From contig MU001676.1 of the NCBI GenBank assembly GCA_010093515.1, positions 599,997-663,996 of the forward strand: a stretch of DNA of 64,000 bases, read 5' to 3'. The translations under genes were made by a program, and so were the position numbers. This DNA is from Lineolata rhizophorae (Eukaryota; Ascomycota; Dothideomycetes; Lineolatales; Lineolataceae). Positions within the stretch are counted from its first letter, which is position 1. Each line of letters begins with the position of its first letter. A model generated the notes under the pieces. The model ran no database searches. It was not told the origin of the DNA and saw only the letters and a list, made by a program, of their open reading frames with translations. Shown one piece after another: positions 9,797-21,123 of the stretch.

Positions 9797-12700
9797 GGCG
9801 GGCAGATGTTTTGGGGCTGTGCGCGACGGGGCCTAAAAAAGCAGCAATAGACCTTGCAAAAGATCAATTCGTGGTTGTAAAACTCTGAGGGGACCCCGTC
9901 TGTGGATATGCGCCCAAGTTGAGTGATGACTTCGATGCTCGTGCGCCAACAAGTGTTGCTCCGGGTTGGGATGTGACGGGTGTAAACAAAACCCTAAACA
10001 AGCGCCGCGGATGCCAAGCCGCCTCGGGCGTCCCGCTAGCCAGCCGTTTCGGGACGGCAAAACTACCTTTTCCGGCCACTCTCATCATCATATCAAAATC
10101 ACGTGTTTGTGCCAGTAGCACCTTTTAAAGTCTGCAAGACTGCAACAGTCGTGCAGGGATGACTCGAGACGACAGAAAATGCATCATGCTAACGGGGTTA
10201 TACAGAAACGCATTTGCATGTCTCCAGATCTCAAACCTTCTTTTTAGCGTCACTGCACGGCTGGACGTCGTGGATCACTGTTCGCCGTCTCACGAGCATT
10301 TACCCCTCAATTTAAAATCTGTGGCCCCGCTCGTGGACCTCGGACGACATAAGAAACTGCGGGTTGCCTGGAGTGGGCGGGTATCTGCGGAGCACTTCGG
10401 TGGGCAGATGGATCGTATGTTCTCGGCGTAATCAAAGTAGTAAAATTATTACGAGTGCAGCCCTGACGGCGGGCCCGGGTTATAGTTTGCTCAAGTTGGG
10501 AGGGATGCTCAATGCGCTTGGCAGCCAGGCGAACCCAGCCATGACATCTGCAATATCATTTGCCGCGTTTCGACAATCTCGTTCACGGAGGCCCCGAAAC
10601 ATGTTTTTCTTCGCTTCTATTCGAGTGGTTTGAGTAAGATTCGTGGCGCACGCGGCGACTAGGAAGGAACATCACAGATCTGCCTTCCCAATAGCCAGTC
10701 CGTTAAGATTGGACTGACAAGTGACTTACGTGGGTTTGATTCCACTTGCGTAGGGGGCGAAAGGCAGGATGCAGGAAAGAGAGGACATATGTACATATCC
10801 CGTCAGGTGCAGCAGCGGCAATGCCGAAGTCCAAAAGCCGAAAGGGTCTGGAATCATTCAGATACCTACCAATACTGGCAATCATCGTCGCGTAGAGACC
10901 AATCGAACGGGCGAAGAAGAAGCTTCTCACGGTGAGTAATAGGGCTGAGGGTATACGACACGTTGTTCGGGCCGTCGATCTCATCCGATCACCATTGTAT
11001 ATCTAAAACGTCCCGCCTGCGAGAGCAGCAGATCTTCGTTGAATCCAGCGAGGGGCTCCCGCAGGCGCACGCGGCGCGGGCGTATCAGATGGTGCCGCTC
11101 CTCGGGGGGTTGGGAGAAGGGGCAAAAAGAGCAAGCAGACCCCCGCGGGTGAGGAAGAAGTAGGTACATACTCCGTACGGAGTAGGGGATGGTGGATGCC
11201 CATGTGCGCGGAAGCCCGCCCGAACAAACGCCCGAACAACGCTGGGGTCGAGCCCGGACCTGGCGGGCAAATCTGGGGGCTCCCGGAGACCCAAGCCTCA
11301 GCTTGCCTCCAGATAGGACCGCGGGCGTGGTCGCCGGGAAAGGTCCAGCTGGAGGGCAAAAGCAGGTCCAAGACATCGGATTCCCTGCTTGGGACGCGTC
11401 CTGGCTCTCCAATTCGTCACCGTGGCGCTCGCCCCTGACTGGCCAGCCACTGCCGAGGGCCCAAGCCTTCGCGGGCGCCGCCCGCCCGCTCGCCCTGCCC
11501 ACGGAGCCCGCCCACCCACGCACTCCCGTCGCCGCTCCCATCGCGATCTCTAACCCCAATCCGCATTGGCGCGCGCAGGGAATTAGATGAGGTGTTGCGA
11601 AAGCATCCGTGCCACCCCGCCGCGCCCATGACACGGCGCTGAAACGGCCGGCCGGGACCGCGGTAAAGGCACTGTGGCACTCCGTAGGGTAGGGCAGGCC
11701 CCTGGGTGGCGGGCGGCGCGCCGCGATAGGCTGGACGGCGGCTGCGGGATCGTCGGCGCCTCTCACGTGCGTGCCCGCTGCCCTTAGCCTGCGGTCGAGA
11801 CTTTTGCTCGAACACGCAAGGGCAGTTCCAAGCGGGACTTTGCGACTCCATGATGTATCCCGGGAAAAGGAAAAGACAAATCGGTCAGACGGGTACCAAC
11901 GGCCAGGCAAATCTTGTCGGGCGCTCGTGACGGCGCGATGATCCGGCAACTCAGGGACCGGTCTTGCTCCGATCTGCCATTGCAATGGTAAAAGTCCTTT
12001 GGCACCAACGGTTCAGCTGACACGCGCCGAAGGGACGAGTGACGCACCACCGCGGCCGAAGGCGAAGTGAGAACGTAAAAGACACTTCGCAGATGAAGCT
12101 GACGAGCGCCCCCCGCAACGAGAGCCTAATACCGCTGCCGCCTTACTACGGCGCACCGAAATCGTCGCGCGCCGCTCATTGGGCCGAGCGCGCGGATTAG
12201 CCTTTGATGAACAGCACAAGCGCGACCGCGTTGCGCGTGCGCACTGGTCGACACGACGTATTTGCTGGCCTCGACTGTCGGCTGGGGAGGACTGCGCCCG
12301 GTGCATACAGCTACATGGCTAGGCACGGCAAGCTTTGGCCCGTCTGTATAGCAAACCCTGGTTCTGCTAATGCCCCGGCTGGCGGCGCGCGGAAGGGCTG
12401 CGCATAGGGGAGCGCCTGGAACGAAGGGGGGGGCATACGGCCACATAGAGACGCGGAACACGGGCAGACTAGCTACTGAATAGGTGTACGGAAGCAACTC
12501 GTCGCTGTATGTACCTAGTAGATGCAGGCGGTAGACGCACACACGGACTGCGGAGTCGGAACCACGCCCCGCCCACCGGGGGGGATGGTGGGCAGCGGTG
12601 GAGACGACGTGGACGACGGGACGGGCACGACGGGCCACGATGCGGGAGATTCGAGCGTGCTTCCGGCGGCGATTGGACGGCGAGGCCGCAAATAGGAAAA

Positions 12701-14351
12701 AAGAAAGCGGCCGAAGCGGCCGGCGTCGATGCAGGTCGTCGCTAGTTTGGCATTCAGCCCTGAGGGTCTGATTCGCAGCCGGGCCGCTGCAGAAGGCTGA
12801 AAGGCTGCGGGAGGAAGCAAAAGCAAAAAGAAAAAAAAGAGGCAGACAACGGCTGCGCGGGTGGCCTGTCAAAACGCCGCCTCTGAACGGCGCTCCGGGA
12901 GATGGCGGGCGATGTGGCAGAGGGCACGGACGCGGCGCAGCCGTACGACGCACGTATGTATAAGCAGCTAGGTTACCGAATGCAACGAGCGGTGCAGGCC
13001 GCGGGGCGGCGATGGAGCGGGTATGGAACTGGGTGCTCCGGGTGTAAAGATAAGGAAAGGCGCGCCCGTGTGGGACGGCTTCGAGTTGCCCATGCGTGTA
13101 CTGGGACACTTTGAAGAAGCATCGCAGGCCCCGGAGCGACAGCACGCGCGTGCGCATCGTACGAAAAGCAACCAGCCCTGGGCGGGCAAACAAGAACGTC
13201 GCCAGGTGCAGGGGCGCGATCGACAACACCGGGGGCTGGGGTCGCATCCGTCAATGACGGCAGAGGTGGCAGGCGCTGTCAAGGGGGCCTCGGGCAGCCC
13301 AACCAACATTACGGGCGATGATGTTATCGCTACGCTCCTTGCCCGTCCTAGGCGAACGAAAGTATTCCCTCTGCGCAATGCGTGATGCAGCGACCGGCAC
13401 ATCGCTGCCTCGGAAACGCTCCCACGGCCTTCGGCTGGACTGCCCGGGCCCAGGCACCCCGGGGCGCAGAGCGCGCGCGACCGACGCCGGCGTGGCATTC
13501 GCTGCGAGCCCGCCGCCTCGTCTGCATCTGCCCGCGGCCGGAAGACGAGAGAAGGGGCACGGCGCGCCCGGGCGCGCCCTGGCCTTGCAACCGACACGTA
13601 AGGAACCGCGGCGTAAACGTGTGTACTAAGGACGGTATCGAAACGCGCGGGCACCCTGAGGTACGGTACATGCATACCTGCTGAAGGACAGCGCAGGCGG
13701 CTGTGGTGCGAGGACCCCAGGCACAACGCACATCCCGGCGGCTTTCCGGTGCTGCCCTTGCATTCGGGCAGTCAGGCGCGGGCTGGCGGGCGGCCTACAT
13801 ATACATAACGCATACCTCCATCCGGCGCAAACGCCCCTCGCCGACGCTCGCCAGAAGAGGAGCCCGTCGGCCGCCCGCGGCCTCCGTCCGCCTTCCACGC
13901 GCTCCGTCGTCTTCCTGTACGGGCCGCCCGCGCTCGCGTCACGGCTGGCCTGGGCGCGCTCTGCCTCGCTCGCGCCGCCTCCCCCACCCACCCCGGCCGC
14001 CGACACGGCCGAACCACCCCCCCCGGGCCCCCGTCGCCCGCGGCGCGCGACTCGCTCCCGCCTTGGCCGCGCCCGCCAGCCCCGGCCGGCCCCTAAAAGC
14101 CTCCACGCCCCGGCTCGCCCGTCGCGCATGAACGCCAATCTCGCCACACAATTCTCCGAAGCCTGACCGACAACTGAACGGCCTCAAAGCCAGCCCTTTT
14201 TCACGCCCCTCAAGCCCGCCGCCCGGACTCGACTACTAATCACTCTTCCCTATGCTGCCGCCGTCGTTACCGGTGACCGCCCTACCCCAGCGCGCCCGCG
14301 CCTAGGACCAAGCCACGTCCACGGGGTCCCCGCCAGCTGGTGCCGCCCATC
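9797..14351. other. Long GC-rich intergenic/leader region, no credible gene
   Basis: About 4.5 kb between the Nuf2 start and the ATG at 14352. Long open frames exist on both strands (the largest 11985-10981 and 13247-12126, minus strand), but most start at non-ATG codons, overlap one another, are dominated by Arg, Pro, Ala and Ser, and show no motif. That is what high GC content produces by chance. The region becomes pyrimidine-rich near 14100-14250, just before the next gene, fitting a promoter and a long 5' leader. A 16-bp perfect palindrome lies at 11169-11184. Confidence 0.55.
11169..11184. repeat. 16-bp perfect palindrome
   Basis: TACTCCGTACGGAGTA reads the same on both strands. It sits in intergenic GC-rich DNA; half-site variants (TACGGAGTACTC near 35879) occur elsewhere in the window. 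It could be a dimeric transcription-factor site or a genome-wide repeat word. Its function is unknown. Confidence 0.6.
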
Positions 14352-17051
14352 ATGGCAGTGTGGCCCTTCGGGCGGAAGCGTCGACGCAGCAGGATAAAAG
14401 CGGACGGCTCGGAGCCCGTCGCGCCTGCGTCGACGCCTCCCGACGGGCAGCAGCAGCAGCAGCAGCAGCAGCCGCCGCCGCCGCAGACCGTCGACGCCGC
14501 CGACCGCAGTCGTGCCTCCGCGACCGCCGAACGCGACCGCAACCGCGACCGCGCCGTGTCCCGCCGCCAGAGCCGAAAGAAGCAACGACGGGCCTCGGAG
14601 GGCAAGACGAACCCGCGACAGCCGCAGCCGCAGCAGCAGCCTGCCACGCCGACGGACCCACCGCAGCACCCCGCCGCCGGCCGTCGCAACGGCGACGCGC
14701 GCCCCAGCGGCGAGCACATCACGGCGCTGCCATTGAGCGAGCCGCTCAGCGTAAGCCCGCACCTGCGGCCCGTCACCGACGAGCACGTCAACTCTCCCTA
14801 CGACTTCAACCTGCAGTCCGGGTCGCACACCAGCCTTCCGACCGCCCGCGAGCGGGGCAAGCTCCAGCGGCCGCCCAACTTGCGAAAGCGCGGCTCCGCC
14901 AACGACTCGGCCCACCCGCGGCGGAAGGCAAGCAAGAAAAGGAAGGATGACCATGTCCGTGAGGAGGAAATTCGTGCCATGAGCGCACCCGTCGCCACTT
15001 ACCGACGGCCCACTTCCCTGGGTGGCGAAATCTTGCGACGAGACAGCAAGAAAGGGCGTGGCCCGTTGAACCGCCACTTCGAACGCCCTACCTCCAACAT
15101 CTCTCTTCCCGTGGAAGAGTCCATTCATTCATCCATGTCTGGCTCCTCCGAACCCCGCGCGTTCATCGTGAACGCTTTCGACCTCTTCAACCCCCGACCC
15201 ACGATACGATGTTCGTACACAGCGCACGTCGTGTCCACGGGCTACACAGCTCCCGGCTCGGACCATTCGCGTAGCGAGTCGAGGAAGGAAAAGCGCCCGA
15301 CGTTGACGAACCAAGAGCTGAAGGCGAGCAAGACTATCGACGCCTTGGCGGATGACATGGATGCCGGTGATCTAAGAGAACTTTTGGAAAGGGATCAAAG
15401 GAGAAGGGAGAAGAGGAGGAAAGCCGACGAGGAACGGATAAGGAGGAGGCTTACACGGAGGGCAGAGAAGCAGAAAAGAGAGGAAGCCAAGGCGGCTGGG
15501 AAGGAAAATGAGGACCCTCAGGGAGCACAGAGTGTTGGCCTAGGGATTGAGGCAACGTCATCTACGACGCCGCATCGCGACGATGCTTCTCTCAAGAAAG
15601 ATTCCGCGATCATGCAGACTCCATCGAAAGAAATCCCGCCCGCTATCCAGCGTAGATCTGACGAGGGGGGCGACCCGTCACCAATGGAGTTTGCCACCCC
15701 CGTGGAGACCCCAGCAGAGACACCCGCCGTCGAGTTCGCTCAGCCGGTTGCGATATCGCAAAGCCGTACATCGCCACCGGTGTCGCCCTCGCCGCGGCCG
15801 CACCACCAACGAGGCCCTTCGAACTTGTCTCATGTAGCAAGTCTTCGAAAGGAATCGGCACCTCAGGTCGAGCCTCCCCCGCCAGTGGAGCAGGGTGAAA
15901 GGCGATCTTCCGCCCCGGAGTCCGGCTCTACTACTACTTCCCGGCGAAGCGCTTGGACTTCGTTCTTCCGCCGAGGCGGGACAAAACGAGGCTCCGCCGA
16001 TAGGGGCCGAGCCACACCATCTTCCGAGGTGTCGTTCTCAAACACATCCCGGGAGTCGATGGCTCGCCAACCACCCCCGGCACATCTACATCACGTCCAC
16101 CAGCCTGCTTCCCAGCTGCGAGCCAGGTCAGGAACGCCAGTGCGTACGCAGTCCAAGTTTCGTGAGGATCTCCCGGAACTGCCTCTATCACCACCTGATT
16201 CCAGGGTCCAGTCACCCGAAGCCACGGTGCCGAGCTCGGGAGTCCTGGCATCACGCCGCGGCTACAGGACCCCCGCAAGCATCAACGTCGAGGTCGGGCC
16301 TGGCGCTGGCGCCAACCGAACACGTCCCGACTCACCCGTTAGCCCTGGTGCTCGGCGATCTGGCTTGATGTCTCAGTCACTCGCATCCGTGGACTCTGAA
16401 GGTTCGTGGCTTTCTGGCAAACCGGTAAAGCGGTCGTCTATGCATCCCTACGCACGCACTAGCGTCGGTTCCGGGTCGCTTCAAAAGCAGCGGGAAGAGG
16501 AATTTGCGGCTTCTTACGAGGAGCTTGGCATGTCTGACGAGGAATATTTCCGCCGACAAGCCTCCGGACACGACAACCGCCGCTCCAACCGGGCGAGCAG
16601 CAACGCTCTGGCGCCTACTTCCGACGACGAAGACGACGCCCCAGCATTCAACGCTCGGCCAAAGGACAACGACGAAGAAGCCATCGTCCGTGGTGACGTC
16701 GGCAGACAACCCACCGTCGTGCACCGGGAAAACCGAGTTAAATCTCGAGAGGGCCTCTTGAACGACTTCAATGCGCTCGAAGAAGGGTCGGCGCCTACGT
16801 CGCCGACTGTCAGCCCGACGGACGACTGCGCTAGCCAGCACAGCGACATTATTCCCACCACCGAACAGCCTACCGTACAGCGAGCGCAGAGCATCGATCT
16901 TGGCAAAGGCCACGCTCGACACCTTAGCGCTGGCAGCGCCAGGTTACTAGACATTCCGTCGAAACGAACTTCCTTGGACACGAAACGGGCCAGCAACTCG
17001 TCCCAGACCCCCACACCCGGTCCCGCACCCACCGTCAGCGAAGAAACGTGA
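14352..17051 (+). CDS. Large disordered basic protein, function unknown
   Basis: A single open frame of 899 residues from ATG 14352 (the frame extends slightly upstream without another ATG). It starts MAVWPFGRKRRRSRIKADG, with a strongly basic N-terminus. Polyglutamine/polyproline (Q8 then P4, encoded by CAG and CCG repeats) follows at about residue 33. A central charged helical stretch near residues 335-385 (LADDMDAGDLRELLERDQRR, then EERIRRRLTRRAEKQKREEA) is probably the conserved core and may form a coiled coil. The C-terminal half is Ser/Pro/Arg-rich with many possible phosphorylation sites and the acidic segment ELGMSDEEYF. No enzymatic domain or membrane segment is seen. Basic clusters suggest a nuclear or membrane-surface protein, but this is inference. 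Confidence 0.75.
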   Translation: MAVWPFGRKRRRSRIKADGSEPVAPASTPPDGQQQQQQQQPPPPQTVDAADRSRASATAERDRNRDRAVSRRQSRKKQRRASEGKTNPRQPQPQQQPATPTDPPQHPAAGRRNGDARPSGEHITALPLSEPLSVSPHLRPVTDEHVNSPYDFNLQSGSHTSLPTARERGKLQRPPNLRKRGSANDSAHPRRKASKKRKDDHVREEEIRAMSAPVATYRRPTSLGGEILRRDSKKGRGPLNRHFERPTSNISLPVEESIHSSMSGSSEPRAFIVNAFDLFNPRPTIRCSYTAHVVSTGYTAPGSDHSRSESRKEKRPTLTNQELKASKTIDALADDMDAGDLRELLERDQRRREKRRKADEERIRRRLTRRAEKQKREEAKAAGKENEDPQGAQSVGLGIEATSSTTPHRDDASLKKDSAIMQTPSKEIPPAIQRRSDEGGDPSPMEFATPVETPAETPAVEFAQPVAISQSRTSPPVSPSPRPHHQRGPSNLSHVASLRKESAPQVEPPPPVEQGERRSSAPESGSTTTSRRSAWTSFFRRGGTKRGSADRGRATPSSEVSFSNTSRESMARQPPPAHLHHVHQPASQLRARSGTPVRTQSKFREDLPELPLSPPDSRVQSPEATVPSSGVLASRRGYRTPASINVEVGPGAGANRTRPDSPVSPGARRSGLMSQSLASVDSEGSWLSGKPVKRSSMHPYARTSVGSGSLQKQREEEFAASYEELGMSDEEYFRRQASGHDNRRSNRASSNALAPTSDDEDDAPAFNARPKDNDEEAIVRGDVGRQPTVVHRENRVKSREGLLNDFNALEEGSAPTSPTVSPTDDCASQHSDIIPTTEQPTVQRAQSIDLGKGHARHLSAGSARLLDIPSKRTSLDTKRASNSSQTPTPGPAPTVSEET
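14448..14483 (+). repeat. Coding trinucleotide repeat (CAG)8(CCG)4
   Basis: Eight uninterrupted CAG triplets followed by four CCG triplets encode eight glutamines and four prolines in the protein starting at 14352. Pure triplet runs of this kind are prone to length change. Confidence 0.9.
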
Positions 17052-19725
17052 GAAGAAACGAAACCAATTGTGAACACGTGAAGCCAGTTTGCATGCCGCC
17101 TATCATCAGCACGTCCATTCTTTCAATATTTCCTTTGTCAACATTCGGCTGACTGCCATTTCTTTTTTTGTCCAACGTCACTCGTTTGAAATTTCCTCTT
17201 CTCTCCAATCCCACTCGTTTGAATTTCCTTTGATATTCATGGCAGCGTTCTTTGTCCTGTTGGAGGCGGCATGCGGCCTGGCTCACTTTGTTCCACTTCT
17301 GGTTTCATCTCATGGATCGTTTCGTCGAATGAGCAGGCACTGCTCGTGGGTCAAGGCAATCGAAGCATGTTTGATGCGGACCGCTGGGGTGTCGGAGCAG
17401 CGGATCGTGTTCCCTGTCCGTCGGAGTGACGGGGTGCTAAATTTACGATTCGTTTCCGGGAAATCTGCGCTTAGGAAGCGGCGGTGCAGTTGTTCGAAAG
17501 ACGTATTCACTGAACGTTGTCTGATCAATTGAAACTCCCGAAAGCAAGAAAAAGTTTTTCCGATCGCGTTTTCTTCTTCACTAATTTGCTGGCCCTTGTA
17601 ACATACACTTTCAAGACCCGACTGGGTCGGGTCGCCAGCGAAGTTTTTTTTTTTTTTTTTTCCCTGATGTTTTATACACTCCTACGCTTTTGAACAACTA
17701 GTCCTCTGTGGGGAGGTTGGGACGGGAGGGTTGGCTTAGAACTTGGTTGGGTAACCTGGCTGTTGTGTTTGCGCCTTTTTTTTTTCCTCCATAATCCTTT
17801 TCGTACCGGGTGCAGTTCGGATGGAGTTTGCCCGTTAACGCTTTTGTTCCTCTGCGAGGGGTTTCTGGTTTTCTGGCCCGCAAGTTATTGCCTTTATCCA
17901 ATTGTGTTATTGGGAATATTGCGGACCGCCTTGATGCGGGCGGCTGCTGCTGTGTGTGCGTGGCCGCGTGCATGGGTGGGTATTTCCGGCCGATAATCTC
18001 TAGGGGCTTCGCCGTCTGGCGCTGCCGGCCGTCTTGGATTGGTGATTGCACGTTGGTTGGCCTTTATAGCGCACATTTATTTTTGTGTAGTTTTCGTTCA
18101 CCATACCCCCCCGAATGCAAATCTGTTTGATAATTCGAACATTGTTTGAAGAGCCCGTCGACAGACTCCCACGCGGTAGTGCTCTTGCAGTGTCCACCAA
18201 AAAATGGCTCGCCTACGCAGTAATTCCGATCAACGCACATGCAGATCTGCAGGTCGCCGCAAATTCCGAAAGACGGCTTCGGGCCCCTGGTCCGGCGGCT
18301 GTCGTGTGTTCAGATTTCAATGGGTACCGAGGGCTGGGTCTATACACAGGGCGTCGCTATGGGTCCCCTACCCAGCTAGCTAGCTAAGTAGCATGGGGCC
18401 CGAAAAAGCGCTCTGTCAAGGGCGCCTTATCAGGCGTTTTAACAGGGCGTAGGTTTCTTATGGGACATGCCAACACGGCTTTTCCCGGTCCGGGCAAACC
18501 AACCACCGGGCAGCTATAGCACAAGCTCCTTGCGCAAATAAAAGGAGAGAGAGCTGATGATGGTGATGGCCGGCGCCCCAACAGGATGACGCCGGTAACG
18601 GGGCCCCCGGCGTCGGGCGACAACCCGCGGGCGCGCTGAGGTATGTCGTCGCGCATTGTTGCACACGCACCCATCTTTGGGCGGTACGAGCCCAGAGGCG
18701 TCTGATGACGGGCGCGTGTTGAGTCGAGGGCGACTTGTGCACCCGCGGTGGACCGGACTGGACTGGACTCGGGGACGCGCCCCGCGCACGATGTGTACTA
18801 AATAAAGACCGAGACCAGCGCACCAAGATAGAACCCCCGGGCGCCGGGAAGCGGTTGTTGGCATGTACATAGAGACGCCGCCCCACCTTTTCAAACACGA
18901 GGGCTCGAGTTACATACATTGATGGATGATGTCTATATGATGTCGATATAAAGGGGCAGCTCGTCCTTAATCTAGCTAGCCAAGTAGGGTGCCGGTCGGT
19001 GGGTGAGTGCTTTGCCGGGCGAGCATGCATGCCCGACAGCGCCGGCAGGCTTCCCAAAAGGGCGCGGCGGAGATAATCTAATCAGCAAAGGCGGGGTGGC
19101 GGGGCAACGCCGGCGCCTGCGGCACATGCTACGGACGTAGTAGGTATAGGCAGCACTACGTGGTGAGGATGGCACGATGGGTGACGGATGGTGGTGTCGC
19201 CGCCCAGTCTCGAAGCACGTCATCGCCCGGCCGGCAACCTCAAGCCACGCCTTTTTGTCATCAGCCCCATCTCAGCCCGGCCGCGGCTATGTACCACACT
19301 GCCGCCTGGCCTGACCTCTCTCCTCTGTCTCATCGCGCTTCCGACTCCACCGTCCTTCGCGCTGCGGCCCGATTCCTCATCATTTGCCAATTCTGCAATT
19401 GTCCTCGCGGCGCCATCCAAAAGGTGAGTTTGGAAAGCCCTCTCCTTGCGCCATCGCCTGCTCCCGCCCGGGCGGCGTTTCGTCAGCGGGGCTCTTGTGC
19501 CGAGGCCTCGCCGAGCTGCGCGCCACGCGCCGGCGCTTTTCCTCTCGCAAACCACGCCATCACTAAGCATCCGCATCTGTAATTCGACATCCCTCGTCTG
19601 CTTTTGCTGTGCTCGTGCCCCATACACGTATCTGGCATCTTCCATTTGACGCGTGCGCCAATTTCAAAGACGCTCGCCTTCCTCGTATATATTGTGCCGC
19701 TCCCACAACACAGGCCCGCCCTTTC
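17052..19725. other. Intergenic region, no gene seen
   Basis: The first part (to about 18100) is the 3' flank of the disordered-protein gene and has an 18-base T run at 17644-17661. From 18400 to 19600 the DNA is GC-rich with overlapping short frames on both strands and no motif. The final 150 bases, rich in pyrimidines, should be the thioredoxin promoter and leader. Confidence 0.5.
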
Positions 19726-20449
19726 ATGTCTTCGCATCGCCTCTCAACAAAGCTCCCACTCACACCCGCGCGCATCCGCACAAGCACAGGCAGCGTAAGA
19801 TCCTCGACAGCAATCAAGAGCCCTCGCGCAGCAAGCATCTCTACCGCGGCCTCCACATCACGACTTTCTCGATACCCGTCTACGTCCAGTAGTCCGTCAA
19901 CCGCCGCTCCGATCCACCGACTACCACCTTTCCCTTCTTTCCGGACAAGCAACTTCTCCGCGCAGCGCCGATCCTTCTCCGCCACTATGAGCAAGCAAGG
20001 CGTGCACAACCTTCAGACGAAGGCCGACTTCGACAAGGCCATGGAGGAGAAGGACATCCTGCTCGTCCTCGACTGCTTCGCGACATGGTGCGGGCCCTGC
20101 AAGGTGATTGCGCCGCAGGTTGTCAAGTGAGTCTTCTCGCAATTTTCTCGAATTAGGACCTTTTTTTCTTTTTTTTCTTTTTAATGGTCCAATCTCTAGC
20201 TTGGAGCGCGTAGATTTTTACTAACGCGACCTTTTTTTTTCAATCAGGTTCTCCGACATCTACACCACGGCCAAGTTCTACAAGCTCGACGTCGACGAGG
20301 TGCCCGACGTGGCGCAGGAGCTCGGCATCCGCGCCATGCCGACGTTCCTGCTGTTCAAGAACGGCGAAAAGGTCGGCGAGGTCGTCGGCGCGAACCCAAA
20401 GGCGCTCGAGGCGGCCATCAAGGCCAACTTGGCTGAGAAGAAGGAGTAG
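19726..20449 (+). CDS. Thioredoxin with N-terminal extension (probable mitochondrial/cytosolic dual start)
   Basis: Exons 19726-20126 and 20248-20449 (intron GTGAGT..TCAG, phase 2) give 200 residues from the first ATG, or 113 from the ATG at 19987. The core is a complete thioredoxin: the WCGPC redox site (residues 34-38 of the short form), [20 protein letters not shown] with the cis-Pro, and [13 protein letters not shown]. It reduces protein disulfides. The 87-residue extension is rich in Ser, Thr, Arg and Pro with no Asp or Glu, and ends [11 protein letters not shown], typical of a mitochondrial presequence and its cleavage site. The short form has the length of ordinary cytosolic thioredoxins. 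Both starts are in one exon, so leaky scanning or alternative transcription starts could make both forms. Targeting is inference. Confidence 0.93.
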
Positions 20450-21123
20450 TAATGGGCAAGTGTGCGCGCGAGATGGCCAGATGTACATGTTCAGAGAGCG
20501 TGGTCCGAAGGAACTTAGATGGAATGGAAATGGATGTATAATGTTACCCCTGTGACGAAAGCGGCTCGGTCTGATCTGAATACAACTGATTGGCGGTTAT
20601 TCCTAGGCCCCTAGTTTGCTAGTACTCTGGACGCCTACGGCACTCAGGTAGACAATCGGAAGACTCTCGTTGCCGCCATCGGCGGTGATAGTAAATTTTT
20701 CCCTTTTTTTTCCTTTTTTTGACTTCGACGCTGGAAATGGTTGATTCTGATATCGTCTTTTGATTTGATGACGATACTACCAGAGTGCGCCTATCAGCGC
20801 TAACGTGCTTGGCGTACACGAGGTCCACCTGTCCCATCCTCAACGCATTCTCTGCCTTCCACATGTTTGTCTCCATCGGGGAACATTCAACGCAATTGAA
20901 ACCTTTCTACACCTGAACTACATGTTTCACAGGGGAGAGATGCACGTGACAGGCAACAAGGTGACGAGCAACAATGGACAACCTTCCCAATGTTTTGGCT
21001 CGGGAGCAGCGCGATCACCTCAACACTAAAGTACAGCAACCCTGTCTCCACCCGTTCCGCCGATCCCCGGCATGGCCACGTGCTATCACACTTCCATCAT
21101 GACTTACAGCTCGCCGGTTCGCA
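20450..21123. other. Intergenic region, no gene seen
   Basis: The thioredoxin 3' flank followed by about 500 bases with T runs and no reading frame of coding character. Confidence 0.5.

Noticed and set aside
10703-10984. 93-residue minus-strand frame with hydrophobic stretches
   Set aside because: It starts with ATG but is short, lacks a signal peptide or a regular membrane pattern, and has no supporting exon.
10981-11985. 334-residue minus-strand open frame
   Set aside because: It begins at a TTG codon, is rich in Arg/Pro/Ala/Gly, overlaps several frames on both strands and has no motif. High GC content explains its length.
12126-13247. 373-residue minus-strand open frame
   Set aside because: Same pattern: composition of GC-rich noise, with competing frames of similar length on the other strand and in other phases.
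13626-14147. Overlapping frames of 140-170 residues on both strands
   Set aside because: Several mutually exclusive Arg/Ala/Pro-rich frames cover the same bases; none shows a domain. The region is more likely the promoter/leader of the gene at 14352.
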